Positions 1 through 9,157 of a DNA stretch of 64,000 bases are shown here, one piece after another; position 1 is the first letter of the stretch; every line of letters begins with the position of its first letter. The DNA comes from JABCYV01 sp963696025 (GTDB lineage Bacteria > Acidobacteriota > Terriglobia > Terriglobales > Acidobacteriaceae), in contig CAVOII010000010.1 of assembly GCA_963696025.1 (NCBI GenBank), positions 713,496 to 777,495 of the forward strand, read 5' to 3'. The translations under genes were made by a program, and so were the position numbers. Under the pieces are notes generated by a model. The model saw only the letters and a list, made by a program, of their open reading frames with translations, searched no databases and was not told the DNA's origin.

Positions 1-1372
1 AAGAAGCGTAGTACTCTTCGGCCTTATCCTTAGGCAAAGCTCCATGATCTATGAGCCACTTCAGCCCGAACATGCCCACCACATCAGCCTTCGCTTCCTC
101 GAGGCCGCTGAAGGTCGGCCCAATCGCCTCCCGAATACTCACTTTGCCGGAAGATGTGCGAGCGAACGCTGGACCCAGCCCATGCGCCGTCTCGTGCATG
201 ATCGTGCCCAGCATGTAGCCTTCACCGGAGGCCTTCACTACCTGCTCCGGACGCATCATGTACTTGGCCAATGGCAGGATCACGTAATTGACACGTGCAT
301 CCATGAAATTTTTAAAAAAAATTTTCTTGCTGCCTTTCAATTCATGGACTCGTGGATCGTTGGGCAAATTGTCAGCGACAGCCTGGTAACCATGGCGGAG
401 GTCGCCCGCGCGGTAGGGGGCGTCCATGACCTCCATGGGGGTTTCCAGGCCATGCTTTGAGGGACGATCCTCCGCGGCCAAGGGCAGAGCATCCTGGATG
501 TCGGCCACGTACTTCTGAAACATCGCCAGCTTCTGACTTTCGTCCGCATTGCGAATCAGCACCGCGGCGCCATAGGTAGCTTTCAATCCCATGAGGGTGT
601 CGTCGTAAGTTTCATATGGGGCAAAGATCACGTCGAACTTTGGGTCTTTCAAATCGAGCCAGGCAAGATCGCTTTGATAGTAGTCGTCGGTGAGCAAGGC
701 ATCGGCGCGAAGGCGCAGATAGTTAGCGAACGCCGGATCGTCGCTCAGAGTGGCCGCATCCCGCAGATCATTGGCCGCCGGCTCCAGGAATGAACGATAA
801 GCCACATGGTACGGGACCGCTTCAAGCTGGTCGCCATGCCAGCGCACGATCGTGGTCGTGCGGTAAAGTTCTGCTTTCTTTTCCGGGTGCTCTTTGACGT
901 ACTGCTCGATCTGCTCGCGCGTCAGTCCTTTGGGATAAAAGCCTCGTCCGGGCGGCATAGGGTCGGTTCCCACGAATCGCTTGTTGTTGTCGATGAGGTC
1001 GAACCGTGAGGCATTGATCCAGAGATAGCGCCGCAGCGTTTCATCTTTTGGATCCTTGCTTCCGGCGAGAGATTGGTAGAGGGTCAAACCATCGGGGTCA
1101 ATCTGCCGCCAGAAAATTTCTTCGAGATAACGGGATGCGTCCACAAGTTTCTCGACCAGCTTTTGCTCGCGAGCAGTCAAACCGGTGAAGGGCATTTCCA
1201 CCCGGCGGAATCTGGCTAGACGCTGGTCCAAATCGGAAACCACTTGCAGGCTGGCAGACGCCGCGTCTTTGGCGGCGGAGCCGCTGGTGGGAGAATGATT
1301 TGTCTGCGCTGAAGTTGAAGGAGCCATAAAAAGAACGGAAACGAGAAAGACCAAACCGGCCCATGTTGTCAT
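1..1372 (-). CDS. M49-type (dipeptidyl-peptidase III-like) zinc metallopeptidase, 3' end cut by the window
   Basis: The frame is open from an ATG at 1372 to the window edge, giving 457 codons without a stop; the C-terminus lies outside. The N-terminus is a signal peptide (hydrophobic core, then a TSAQ cleavage-type end), so the enzyme is probably exported. Residues 393-397 read HETAH followed by GLGP, and an EEAKAD motif follows at 425-430. These fit the zinc site of peptidase family M49, where two His of the first motif and a Glu of the second bind zinc. Classical M49 enzymes have a six-residue HELLGH motif; the five-residue form seen here is known from a few bacterial DPP III enzymes such as that of Caldithrix abyssi. 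The spacing between the motifs is shorter than in human DPP III, so substrate preference cannot be inferred. It is divergent from the HAD gene, with an 86-bp spacer. Confidence 0.72.
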   Translation of the reverse strand, partial: MTTWAGLVFLVSVLFMAPSTSAQTNHSPTSGSAAKDAASASLQVVSDLDQRLARFRRVEMPFTGLTAREQKLVEKLVDASRYLEEIFWRQIDPDGLTLYQSLAGSKDPKDETLRRYLWINASRFDLIDNNKRFVGTDPMPPGRGFYPKGLTREQIEQYVKEHPEKKAELYRTTTIVRWHGDQLEAVPYHVAYRSFLEPAANDLRDAATLSDDPAFANYLRLRADALLTDDYYQSDLAWLDLKDPKFDVIFAPYETYDDTLMGLKATYGAAVLIRNADESQKLAMFQKYVADIQDALPLAAEDRPSKHGLETPMEVMDAPYRAGDLRHGYQAVADNLPNDPRVHELKGSKKIFFKNFMDARVNYVILPLAKYMMRPEQVVKASGEGYMLGTIMHETAHGLGPAFARTSSGKVSIREAIGPTFSGLEEAKADVVGMFGLKWLIDHGALPKDKAEEYYAS

Positions 1373-1458
1373 AAAGAATAAATGTTAACAGAGCGACCCA
1401 CATCTTCCTCGGTTGTGAATCTCGCCAGTCAACGCTGTTTCCCCGTTATGATGTTTGC

Positions 1459-2175
1459 ATGAGGAACGGCGGAGAAAATTCCCTTCGCGAGCAGACGCTG
1501 CTTATCGACGCGGACGACACACTTTGGGAGAACAACATTTATTTCGAGCGTGCCATCGCCGGGTTCATCTCATTTCTGAATCATCACGAATACTCTCCCG
1601 CGCAGGTGCGTGAAGTTCTTAATGAAGTCGAGCGTGAATGCATCGTCAGTCACGGTTACGGTTTGCACAGTTTCTCTGATGCGTTGATCCGAACCTTCGA
1701 GCGGTTGGCGGTTGAGCCTCTCACTCCCTTCCTGCACGAAACCATCAGCGGCTTCGCTCATGCCATCGCCGACCACCCAGTCGAAATCCTGCCCCAGGTG
1801 CCCGAAACGCTGGAGTATCTTTCTCAGCGGCATCACTTGATACTCCTCACCAAAGGCGCGCTCGCGGAACAATCCGGGAAGGTCGAACGTTCCGGACTGA
1901 AGAACTATTTCAGGGAGGTAGAAATCGTTCCGGAAAAAGACGTGACCACCTATTCCACTGTGGTTTCGAAGCATGGACTGTCTGGCGAATCAACCTGGAT
2001 GATTGGAAACAGTCCCAAGTCCGACATTAATCCGGCGCTCGCGGCCGGGTTGAATGCGGTATTCGTGCCGCATGGCGCCACTTGGATTTTGGAGCACGAG
2101 GAAGTAATGCCGGCGCAGGCCCCCAGCCGGCTCTTGGTGGTGGAAAGGTTTGCGCAACTACGAGAGCATTTCTAG
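1459..2175 (+). CDS. HAD-superfamily hydrolase
   Basis: A 238-residue cytosolic protein of the haloacid dehalogenase superfamily. Motif I, DADDTLWE (about residues 14-21), supplies the nucleophilic and acid/base aspartates; the Thr-Lys pair in LLTKGA (about 132-137) fits motif II, the Lys of PEKD (about 160) motif III, and GNSPKSDI (about 179-186) motif IV. The helical insert between motifs I and II is a C1-type cap, as in phosphoglycolate phosphatase and related small-molecule phosphatases. The substrate cannot be told. The ATG at 1459 places motif I about 14 residues from the start, the usual position. It stands alone between the divergent peptidase and the downstream TPR gene. Confidence 0.85.
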   Translation: MRNGGENSLREQTLLIDADDTLWENNIYFERAIAGFISFLNHHEYSPAQVREVLNEVERECIVSHGYGLHSFSDALIRTFERLAVEPLTPFLHETISGFAHAIADHPVEILPQVPETLEYLSQRHHLILLTKGALAEQSGKVERSGLKNYFREVEIVPEKDVTTYSTVVSKHGLSGESTWMIGNSPKSDINPALAAGLNAVFVPHGATWILEHEEVMPAQAPSRLLVVERFAQLREHF

Positions 2176-2323
2176 AGCCGTTAAGTATCCGGCCTTCGCA
2201 TCGGTCACATCGCGTGCGAGCAGAGGTTCCCACTTGACGCCTGCGGCACTGGGATCGAGAATGTGCGACGGGTTCTTTCCAGATCAATCGCAAATGAGGA
2301 GCGCTGTACCCAAGGACTCCAGT

Positions 2324-3943
2324 ATGAAGCGATTCACGCTACTGTCAATCGTTTTGACGTCTTTCGTCTGGATGACCGCGGTGGCTCCCGCCCATGCCCA
2401 ACATGAGCATCCCGCCGGCGAACCGGAAAAACTCGGCAAGGTAAATTTTCGGGTTTCGTGCGATGTAACGGTGCAGCCGCAATTCAGCAGCGCCGTAGCG
2501 ATGCTTCATTCGTTCTGGTACGAGAAGGCGGCGGAGGCATTTACCGCCGTGGCCGAAAAAGACGCTACTTGTGGCATGGCCTACTGGGGAGTGGCCATGA
2601 CGCACTACCATCCGATCTGGGAGGCGCCCGGCCCAAACGACTTGAAAGCAGGTTGGGCGGCGGTCGAAAAAGCGAAGTCCGCGGGGGCCAACTCGCAGCG
2701 AGAACAGGATTACGTCGCGGCTATCGAGATCTTCTATAAAGATTCCGACAAGCTTGACCATCGCACCCGCGCGTTGGCGTATGAAAAAGCAATGGAGCGA
2801 CTTCAAGCGCGCTTTCCAGACGATCAAGAAGCATCGATTTTCCACGCCCTTGCCCTGCTGGCGACTGCGCCTCCCTCCGACAAGACATATGCAAACCAGA
2901 GGAAAGCGGGCGGCATTCTGGAAAAGATTTCTCTGCAGCAGCCCGATCATCCAGGAGTAGCACATTACATCATCCACGCGTATGACTATCCGCCGCTTGC
3001 CGAACAGGCCTTGGATGCGGCGCGGCGCTATGCGAAGATTGCCCCGGACTCGCCGCACGCGCTGCACATGCCTTCGCACATTTTCACGCGGCTTGGCCTC
3101 TGGCAAGAGTCCGTCGCTTCCAACCTCGCCTCGGCCGCCGCGGCTCAGAAATACAACGCGCCTGGGAACGAGTTGCACGCGAAAGATTACTTAATGTATG
3201 CGTATCTCCAAATGGGCAAGGACAGCGAGGCGAAAAAGGTGCTTGAGACGGCGCCGCAACCCAGACAGGGTGACCCGCAGTATTTCAACGGGCTCTATGC
3301 CGCCGGAACTATGCCGGCGCGTTACGCTGTGGAGCGACATCGCTGGGCGGAGGCTGCGGCCCTCACCGTCCCACCGAACACCTTTCCGGGCGGGCGTTAT
3401 GCCTGGACCGAGGCGAATATACATTTCGCGCGGGCTCTGGGTGCCGCGAATACGGGTGACACCGAAGCCGCGCGGAAGAGTTTGCAGGAACTCGGTTCGC
3501 TTCGCGATACGCTCACTCAGTCGAGTGACAAATACTGGGCGGAGCAGGTGGAAATCCAACAGGAGATCGCGGCTGCGTGGTTAGCCCTGGCTGAGGGTAG
3601 GCAAGAGGAAGCTCTGCGGCAGATGCGTGCTGCCGCTGACCATGAAGATGCGACCGACAAGCATCCCGTTACTCCGGGAATCATCCTGCCGGCTCGTGAG
3701 CTTCTTGGGGAAATGTTGCTGGAATTGAAGCAGCCGGCCCCGGCGGTTGTGGAATTCGAAGCTACCCTGCGCACCGCACCAAACCGTTTTAACGCGCTCG
3801 CCGGTGCCGCGCGCGCAGCCAAACTCTCCGGTGACCGCGAAAAAGCTAAAACCTATTATGCCAAGCTGATGTCCGTCTGCGACCATGGCGACGGAGAGCG
3901 GCCTGAGCTGGGAGAGGCGCGGTCCCTCTTGAGCCAGAAGTGA
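2324..3943 (+). CDS. Secreted tetratricopeptide-repeat protein
   Basis: A 539-residue protein starting at ATG 2324, which has AAGGA 7 bases upstream and begins a clear signal peptide (MKRF..., hydrophobic core, ending AHAQ). An in-frame extension back to 2150 overlaps the end of the HAD gene and lacks signal-peptide character, so it was not used. The mature part is helical and repeat-like: units such as FWYEKAAEAFTAVAEKD, HPGVAHYIIHAYDY, and a C-terminal run (about 440-530) ending in EKAKTYYAKLMSVC look like TPR hairpins. The MAYWGVAMTHYHPIW segment is characteristic of large secreted TPR proteins common in Acidobacteria. It probably acts as a periplasmic or surface scaffold; no catalytic motif is visible and the partner is unknown. 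Confidence 0.75.
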   Translation: MKRFTLLSIVLTSFVWMTAVAPAHAQHEHPAGEPEKLGKVNFRVSCDVTVQPQFSSAVAMLHSFWYEKAAEAFTAVAEKDATCGMAYWGVAMTHYHPIWEAPGPNDLKAGWAAVEKAKSAGANSQREQDYVAAIEIFYKDSDKLDHRTRALAYEKAMERLQARFPDDQEASIFHALALLATAPPSDKTYANQRKAGGILEKISLQQPDHPGVAHYIIHAYDYPPLAEQALDAARRYAKIAPDSPHALHMPSHIFTRLGLWQESVASNLASAAAAQKYNAPGNELHAKDYLMYAYLQMGKDSEAKKVLETAPQPRQGDPQYFNGLYAAGTMPARYAVERHRWAEAAALTVPPNTFPGGRYAWTEANIHFARALGAANTGDTEAARKSLQELGSLRDTLTQSSDKYWAEQVEIQQEIAAAWLALAEGRQEEALRQMRAAADHEDATDKHPVTPGIILPARELLGEMLLELKQPAPAVVEFEATLRTAPNRFNALAGAARAAKLSGDREKAKTYYAKLMSVCDHGDGERPELGEARSLLSQK

Positions 3944-4079
3944 ACCTAGGGCAGCGCGCAACACTACGTTCGAATACGAGTGCTGTTCCTCAGCACCAAA
4001 CTAACCAACAAGTCGCGCGAGCTTGCGGTTTGACCCGTGATACTCTTTTTATGCTCTGGATTTTCTGCGTCCACCAAGC

Positions 4080-5333
4080 GTGGCAGTGCAGAAAAACAAT
4101 TTTCGGCGGCTGTTGCGGACGGTTGAGGCTGTGTCCGACCTCGGACCCGAGATAACGGCCGAGCGTGAGTTTCCGCAGACCGCGCGCGCCATGGTCTCCG
4201 CCCTGATGCAGGCGGCGGACGCTCGCGAAGCGGTTCTCTTTGGCTTCAGCGACAAGCCCTCCATGCTGGTTTCTATCGCCTCGGAAGGCTTTGCCCTAAT
4301 GCCCGAGCCGGCCGTTGTTCCGCTGCTCCCAAAACATGTTCACGCCCTGACCACAGCCCGAGGACCGGTGGTTCTGACCTCCAGCTCTTACTCGGTCTTC
4401 CTCAGTTCGAATGGCAATGTGGCTCCTGAACTCTTCCAGTGCATTGCTTCCTTGAAGGTGGGTGGAAAGCTGGTGGGGATGGTAGCGCTGGGACGCCGGG
4501 AGGCCGACGCTCTCTACGTCGAGGATGAACTCGATGCGCTCGATCTATTGTGCAACTACGTAGCCCTGGCGATCCAAAATCACACCCTCGCGCAGACCCT
4601 GGCTCAACGTGTGGGAGAGAATCTGCGTCTGATGGCGTCATTGCACGGTTTCTATGACACTGCCCTAGAGGCTTTCGCTGCTGCCATCGACGTCAAGCAC
4701 ATCAATATTCATGGGCACTCGCTGCGAGTGGGACGTTACGCTGCAGGCATTGGAGAAGCTATGGGGATGGAACCGGGCGATGTGGCGGCGCTCCGCTCGG
4801 CTGGTTACTTGCACGACATCGGCAAAGTCGCAGTGGACAAGCGGTTGTTTGGAAAGCCGTCGGCCCTTGATCCGGAAGAGTTCCGCGAGATGGCCGACCA
4901 CACCGTCGTGGGACATCAGATCGTAAGTGGGGTGCAGTTTCCCTGGCCGCGCATTCCAGAGATTGTGCGCTCCCATCACGAGCGCGGCGACGGTTCGGGT
5001 TATCCCGATGGGCTAGTCATGGACGATGTGGCTATGCCAGTGCGCATTATTGGGCTGGCCGACACTTTCGACGCCATGACCAGTGAGCGGCCTTACCGGG
5101 AACCGCTTTCGGTGGGTAGCACGTTGAGTGAGATTGTACGGCTGTCGCCGCAGAAATTTGATCCTAACGCGGTGCAAGGACTGCTTTTACAAGTCCGGCG
5201 CGATGCCGTGGGCAGTAACCGCGCGCCTTTCCTTGAGGACCGGACGGCGCTGAACATCGCCCCCGGTGACATCGACCAGTTGGCCGCCAGCCTGCAACAT
5301 AAGCTGAGCCACGGACGCTTGTACTTAACGTAA
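4080..5333 (+). CDS. GAF-like sensor with HD-GYP cyclic-di-GMP phosphodiesterase domain
   Basis: A 417-residue cytosolic protein starting at GTG 4080. Residues about 25-165 form a GAF-like sensory domain. Residues about 185-380 are an HD-GYP domain: HSLRVGRYA, the HD pair at 245-246 (HDIGK), HTVVGHQIV, then HH at 299-300 within HHERGDGSGYP. All the canonical metal-ligand and GYP residues can be seen, so it is probably active in hydrolysing cyclic di-GMP. There is no receiver domain or membrane segment, so the input is a soluble signal read by the GAF domain. It appears monocistronic, with spacers of 136 bp upstream and 257 bp downstream. Confidence 0.9.
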   Translation: MAVQKNNFRRLLRTVEAVSDLGPEITAEREFPQTARAMVSALMQAADAREAVLFGFSDKPSMLVSIASEGFALMPEPAVVPLLPKHVHALTTARGPVVLTSSSYSVFLSSNGNVAPELFQCIASLKVGGKLVGMVALGRREADALYVEDELDALDLLCNYVALAIQNHTLAQTLAQRVGENLRLMASLHGFYDTALEAFAAAIDVKHINIHGHSLRVGRYAAGIGEAMGMEPGDVAALRSAGYLHDIGKVAVDKRLFGKPSALDPEEFREMADHTVVGHQIVSGVQFPWPRIPEIVRSHHERGDGSGYPDGLVMDDVAMPVRIIGLADTFDAMTSERPYREPLSVGSTLSEIVRLSPQKFDPNAVQGLLLQVRRDAVGSNRAPFLEDRTALNIAPGDIDQLAASLQHKLSHGRLYLT

Positions 5334-5338
5334 GTTTT

Positions 5339-5503
5339 GTGTGGCGCGGCGCCCCGCCCGCGTTTTGAGTCGTTTACTTCTGTTAATCCGAGCTGATTTA
5401 AGCCCTCATGAGGGGATCTTACCTCATGACGCGGGTGAGAGCCTGCCCTGAGCGAAAGTCGAAGGGGCGCTCGCGCCACACAAGTAGAGCCACACAAGTA
5501 GAG
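5339..5503. repeat. GC-rich inverted repeat plus 14-bp tandem duplication in a spacer
   Basis: The left arm GTGTGGCGCGGCGCCCC (5339-5355) and right arm GGGGCGCTCGCGCCACAC (5464-5481) are near-perfect inverted copies enclosing about 108 bp. The right arm runs into two back-to-back copies of CCACACAAGTAGAG (5476-5489 and 5490-5503). No U-tract follows, so it is not an obvious terminator. It resembles the other palindromic spacer elements listed for this window. Confidence 0.7.
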
Positions 5504-5590
5504 AGGACGCGAAACCAACGTAACTATCCGGCCAACAACTTTTTCCCCGGTTTGGGTTGATAATTCTCGAGGGTCCTTTCTTACCATCCG

Positions 5591-7603
5591 GTGACAATCA
5601 TGGGCTTCGCCGGCCGACAACTCGCGCTACTCGTCGCTCTGGGTTTGTTGGGCTTCATTGTGTCGGGGCAACTCGCCCTGGGTAATAGGGAAAAACAAGA
5701 CTTCGCCATCTCACAAATGGAAGAGCAGAGGCGTGCGATACACGCACTGAATCGACTTACGTTTGGACCGCGTCCCGGCGACGTTGATCGAGTCATCGCG
5801 ATCAGCGTTGACAAATGGATCGACCAGCAACTTCATCCTGAAAAGATCGACGATCAGGCGCTGGATGCCCGGTTAGCCCAGCTTCGCACGCTGCGCATGA
5901 GTACGCGAGAGATTGTGGAGAATTTTCCGCCCGAGCCGGTGATCAGAGCAATCGCGGAAGGCAAACAGTCTCTGCCTTCCGATCCCACGAAGCGTGCTGT
6001 ATATCAAGCTCAGTTGGAGCGCTTCCAGGAAAGGCAAGAGCGTAAGCAGGCAGTCGCCACTGGCGAAGCTGCGACTGTGATGGACGCAACCGGGAAACAA
6101 AACATGATGAGCGACGATGATCGTGCCCGCCGTCGCGACGACCGCTTATCCGCCGACCAGACGATTCAGGAACTCCTGGACTTGCCGCCTGATCAACGCA
6201 TGAAGGCAATCCTGAAGATGTTTCCCGAAGATGAGCGTGCGCTCAACGCCTCGCTTAAAGGCGATAAGCGCGACCAGTTCATGGCGGATATGAATCCGCA
6301 GCAGCGCGAGACTTTGATGGCACTCAACAATCCGCAACAGGTCGTCGTCGACGAACTGGTCCAAAGCAAGCTATTGCGCGCAACCTACAGCGAACGGCAG
6401 TTGCAGGAAGTGATGTCCGATTTCTGGTTCAACCATTTCAATATATTTATCGGCAAGGATGCCGATCGTTATCTCATCACCAGCTACGAGCGCGATGTGA
6501 TTCGTCCTCATGCCCTGGGTAAGTTCGAGGATTTGCTGGTGGCCACGGCGCAAAGCCCGGCCATGATGTTCTATCTGGATAACTGGATGAGCGTGGGGCC
6601 GAATTCTGATGTGGCCAACGGCATTCGCAATCGGAACGACTGGAGAAAGCGCGCGAGAAGCAATGGTCCGGTAAGACAAGCCAAGGGCAAGCGCAGCGGG
6701 CTGAATGAAAATTACGGCCGCGAGCTGATGGAACTGCACACCCTGGGCGTCAACGGAGGCTACACGCAGAGAGATGTAACCGAAGTGGCACGGGTTCTTA
6801 CCGGCTGGACGCTAAAGCAGCCCAAAGAAGGCGGGGGCTTTACTTTTGACGAACGCATGCATGAGCCCGGAGACAAAATGGTGCTCGGTCATCGCATCAA
6901 GCCCAAGGGTGAGAAGGAAGGCCTCGAGGTGCTGCACATTCTGGCGCATCAACCATCGACTGCTAAGTTTGTCTGCACCAAACTGGGCATGCGCTTCGTC
7001 TCCGACAATCCACCGCCAGCACTGGTGAACCGCATGACGCAAACCTTCCTGAAGAAGGACGGCGACATCCGCGAAGTGCTGAAGACCATGCTGCATTCCC
7101 CGGAATTCTGGTCCCCTGACACATATCGGGCGAAAGTAAAAACGCCGCTGGAGTTTGTAGTCTCGGCCGTGCGTGTCAGCGGCGCGGATATTACTGATCC
7201 CATGCCACTGGCGCGGCAGCTTCAGAATTTGGGAATGCCGCTATACGGGATGCAGCCCCCGACCGGCTATTCCATGAAGTCGGACGCCTGGGTGAACTCG
7301 TCCGCCCTCCTGGGACGCATGAACTTCGCTTTGGCGTTGACGGCTGGGAAGATGAAAGGTGTTCAGGTGGACTCAGCGCGTGTGCTGGGTGGCGGCATCC
7401 CCGGCGACTCGCTGCAGACCTTGGCGTTGCTGGAAAATAATCTGCTCGCCGGTGATGTTTCCAAGCAGACACACGATACGATCGCTGCGCGATTGGAAGA
7501 TCCGAAGATCAGCCAGCGCCGCTTGGATGACCCGGCGCGTCCGCCAAACGTGGGGGGCATCGCAGGACTGTTGTTGGGTTCGCCCGAATTTCAGAGGAGA
7601 TAG
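5591..7603 (+). CDS. DUF1800 family protein
   Basis: A 670-residue protein of the DUF1800 family, whose biochemical role is not established. The N-terminal hydrophobic stretch (LALLVALGLLGFIVSGQLAL) looks like a signal peptide or anchor, so it is probably exported. Family-like features are the opening HALNRLTFGPRPGDVDRV, the central FWFNHFNIF, the NYGRELMELHTLGVNGGYTQ segment and the C-terminal LLGSPEFQ. Residues about 140-200 are charged, low in conservation, and look like an insertion. The start is GTG 5591; ATG 5600 is an equally possible start, and neither has a strong ribosome binding site. It is followed by a DUF1501 gene, the standard partner of DUF1800 genes in many phyla, implying joint function at the cell envelope. 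Confidence 0.85.
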   Translation: MTIMGFAGRQLALLVALGLLGFIVSGQLALGNREKQDFAISQMEEQRRAIHALNRLTFGPRPGDVDRVIAISVDKWIDQQLHPEKIDDQALDARLAQLRTLRMSTREIVENFPPEPVIRAIAEGKQSLPSDPTKRAVYQAQLERFQERQERKQAVATGEAATVMDATGKQNMMSDDDRARRRDDRLSADQTIQELLDLPPDQRMKAILKMFPEDERALNASLKGDKRDQFMADMNPQQRETLMALNNPQQVVVDELVQSKLLRATYSERQLQEVMSDFWFNHFNIFIGKDADRYLITSYERDVIRPHALGKFEDLLVATAQSPAMMFYLDNWMSVGPNSDVANGIRNRNDWRKRARSNGPVRQAKGKRSGLNENYGRELMELHTLGVNGGYTQRDVTEVARVLTGWTLKQPKEGGGFTFDERMHEPGDKMVLGHRIKPKGEKEGLEVLHILAHQPSTAKFVCTKLGMRFVSDNPPPALVNRMTQTFLKKDGDIREVLKTMLHSPEFWSPDTYRAKVKTPLEFVVSAVRVSGADITDPMPLARQLQNLGMPLYGMQPPTGYSMKSDAWVNSSALLGRMNFALALTAGKMKGVQVDSARVLGGGIPGDSLQTLALLENNLLAGDVSKQTHDTIAARLEDPKISQRRLDDPARPPNVGGIAGLLLGSPEFQRR

Positions 7604-7711
7604 CTTCTGGCTGCTAGGAGTCATCTCATAGATTTCTTGGTAGGGGACGGCTTTTAGCCGCGCCGCCCGAAGTCGGCGAAAAATGAGGGCTTTAGCCGCG
7701 GGAGCTGTTTT

Positions 7712-8956
7712 ATGTCAATTACACGGCGCGTTTTTTTAAGAAACAGCGGCATGGCCATCGTGGGCACGGCGGCGATTCCGTCGTTTCTGACTCGTGCTGC
7801 CTACGGTGCGGAGTCGCCGGGCGGCAAGAACAAACGACTGGTTGTTATCTTCCAGCGCGGCGCGGCCGACGGTCTCAATGTCGTAGTCCCGCACGGCGAG
7901 CAGGCCTATTACGCGATGCGGCCGTCAATCAACATCCCGCGCAACGCGGTGCTTGACCTGGACGGCTTCTTCGGTCTACATCCTTCGCTATCTCCCTTCC
8001 AGCCGCTATGGAAGCAACGCCATCTCGCAATTGTGCATGCCGCAGGCTCGCCCGACCCCAGCCGGTCACACTTCGACGCGCAAGACTTTATGGAATCTGG
8101 CACGCCGGGCATCAAAGCCACCGAAGACGGATGGTTGAACCGCACTCTGCATTCCTTGCCTGATCCGGGGCACAAATCAGCCTTCCGGGCGATCGCGCTG
8201 GGACCGTCGTTGCCACGCATCCTTTCGGGCAGTGAACCCGCCGTAGCCGTGAACAATATTGATGACTTTGGCGTGGGAGGACGCAATCCCAATGCGGCCC
8301 CGATCTCTAAGACATTCGAAGCGATGTACGACCAGTCCGTGGATTCCGTACTACAGGGGACGGGTCAGGAGACGTTCGAAGCGGTAAAGATGCTGAAGTC
8401 GGCCGATCCCTCGAAATACACACCGTCCGCGAACGCCGACTATCCCAAGGGACGCTTCGGCGACAGCATCAAACAGCTCGCTCAGCTGGTAAAGGCGAAT
8501 TTGGGCGTGCAGGTGGCGTTTGCTGATATCGGCGGTTGGGATCATCATGTGAACGAAGGCAGCACCCAGGGCCAGATTGCAAACGTATTGCGCGAATTTT
8601 CGCAGTCCCTGACTGCATTCTGGACGGACCTCGGCGATCTCGCAGAAGATACTGTGGTGGTCACTATGTCCGAGTTTGGACGCACCGCACGCGAGAACGG
8701 CAATCGCGGCACTGACCACGGCCACGCCAACGTGATGTTCGTCATGGGCGGTCCTGTGAGAGGCGGTAAGGTATACGGGTGCTGGCCAGGCCTCGATCAG
8801 ACACAGCTCTATGAGGGCCGCGATTTGGCCTTGACCACCGACTTCCGCCGTGTGATCGGCGAGGCTGTCTATCATCACCTCGGAAATAAAGCACTGGATC
8901 AGGTGTTCCCGGGATTCGACAATCAAACAGGGAAATTCTTGAAGTATCTGGGATAA
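7712..8956 (+). CDS. DUF1501 family protein, Tat-exported
   Basis: A 414-residue DUF1501 protein, a family distantly related to the alkaline phosphatase/sulfatase fold. The N-terminus TRRVFLRNSGMAIVG carries a twin-arginine signal, ending near AAYGAE. Typical segments are LVVIFQRGAADGLNVVVP, the HFDAQDFMESGTPG motif, FADIGGWDHHVNEG and VVTMSEFGRTARENGNRGTDHGHAN; the Asp/His-rich C-terminal motifs may bind metal. GGGAG lies 8 bases before ATG 7712. The 108-bp spacer to the upstream DUF1800 gene contains two copies of a TAGCCGCG word, so the two may still be co-transcribed. The enzymatic activity of the family is unknown. Confidence 0.88.
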   Translation: MSITRRVFLRNSGMAIVGTAAIPSFLTRAAYGAESPGGKNKRLVVIFQRGAADGLNVVVPHGEQAYYAMRPSINIPRNAVLDLDGFFGLHPSLSPFQPLWKQRHLAIVHAAGSPDPSRSHFDAQDFMESGTPGIKATEDGWLNRTLHSLPDPGHKSAFRAIALGPSLPRILSGSEPAVAVNNIDDFGVGGRNPNAAPISKTFEAMYDQSVDSVLQGTGQETFEAVKMLKSADPSKYTPSANADYPKGRFGDSIKQLAQLVKANLGVQVAFADIGGWDHHVNEGSTQGQIANVLREFSQSLTAFWTDLGDLAEDTVVVTMSEFGRTARENGNRGTDHGHANVMFVMGGPVRGGKVYGCWPGLDQTQLYEGRDLALTTDFRRVIGEAVYHHLGNKALDQVFPGFDNQTGKFLKYLG

Positions 8957-9129
8957 AATCTGCAAAGCTTTGAGCCTCGGCAAATGAGCTTTAGCTCCCT
9001 CACCCACACTTCGGAACTATCTCACCCCTGTACCTCTGATTAATGACAAGGCGCTTCTGAGGTTTAGAATCCGTTCACTTACGTGGTATGAACGGGGGGT
9101 GCATCTTTCTGCTAGTCAGCCTCATCAAA

Positions 9130-9150
9130 GTTGAGTACAACTGACTCAAG
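9130..9150 (+). promoter_or_regulatory. HAIR-like operator (HspR-type heat-shock repressor site) upstream of lon
   Basis: The sequence reads GTTGAGT, seven bases, ACTCAAG. The published HAIR element bound by the MerR-family repressor HspR is CTTGAGT-N7-ACTCAAG, so 13 of 14 defined positions and the exact spacer match. The right half overlaps the lon Shine-Dalgarno (AAGGAG, 9148-9153), placing the site within the transcript leader. HspR controls lon, dnaK and clpB in Actinobacteria. That an HspR-like protein acts here is inferred; no hspR gene lies in the window. Confidence 0.6.
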
Positions 9151-9157
9151 GAGAACC

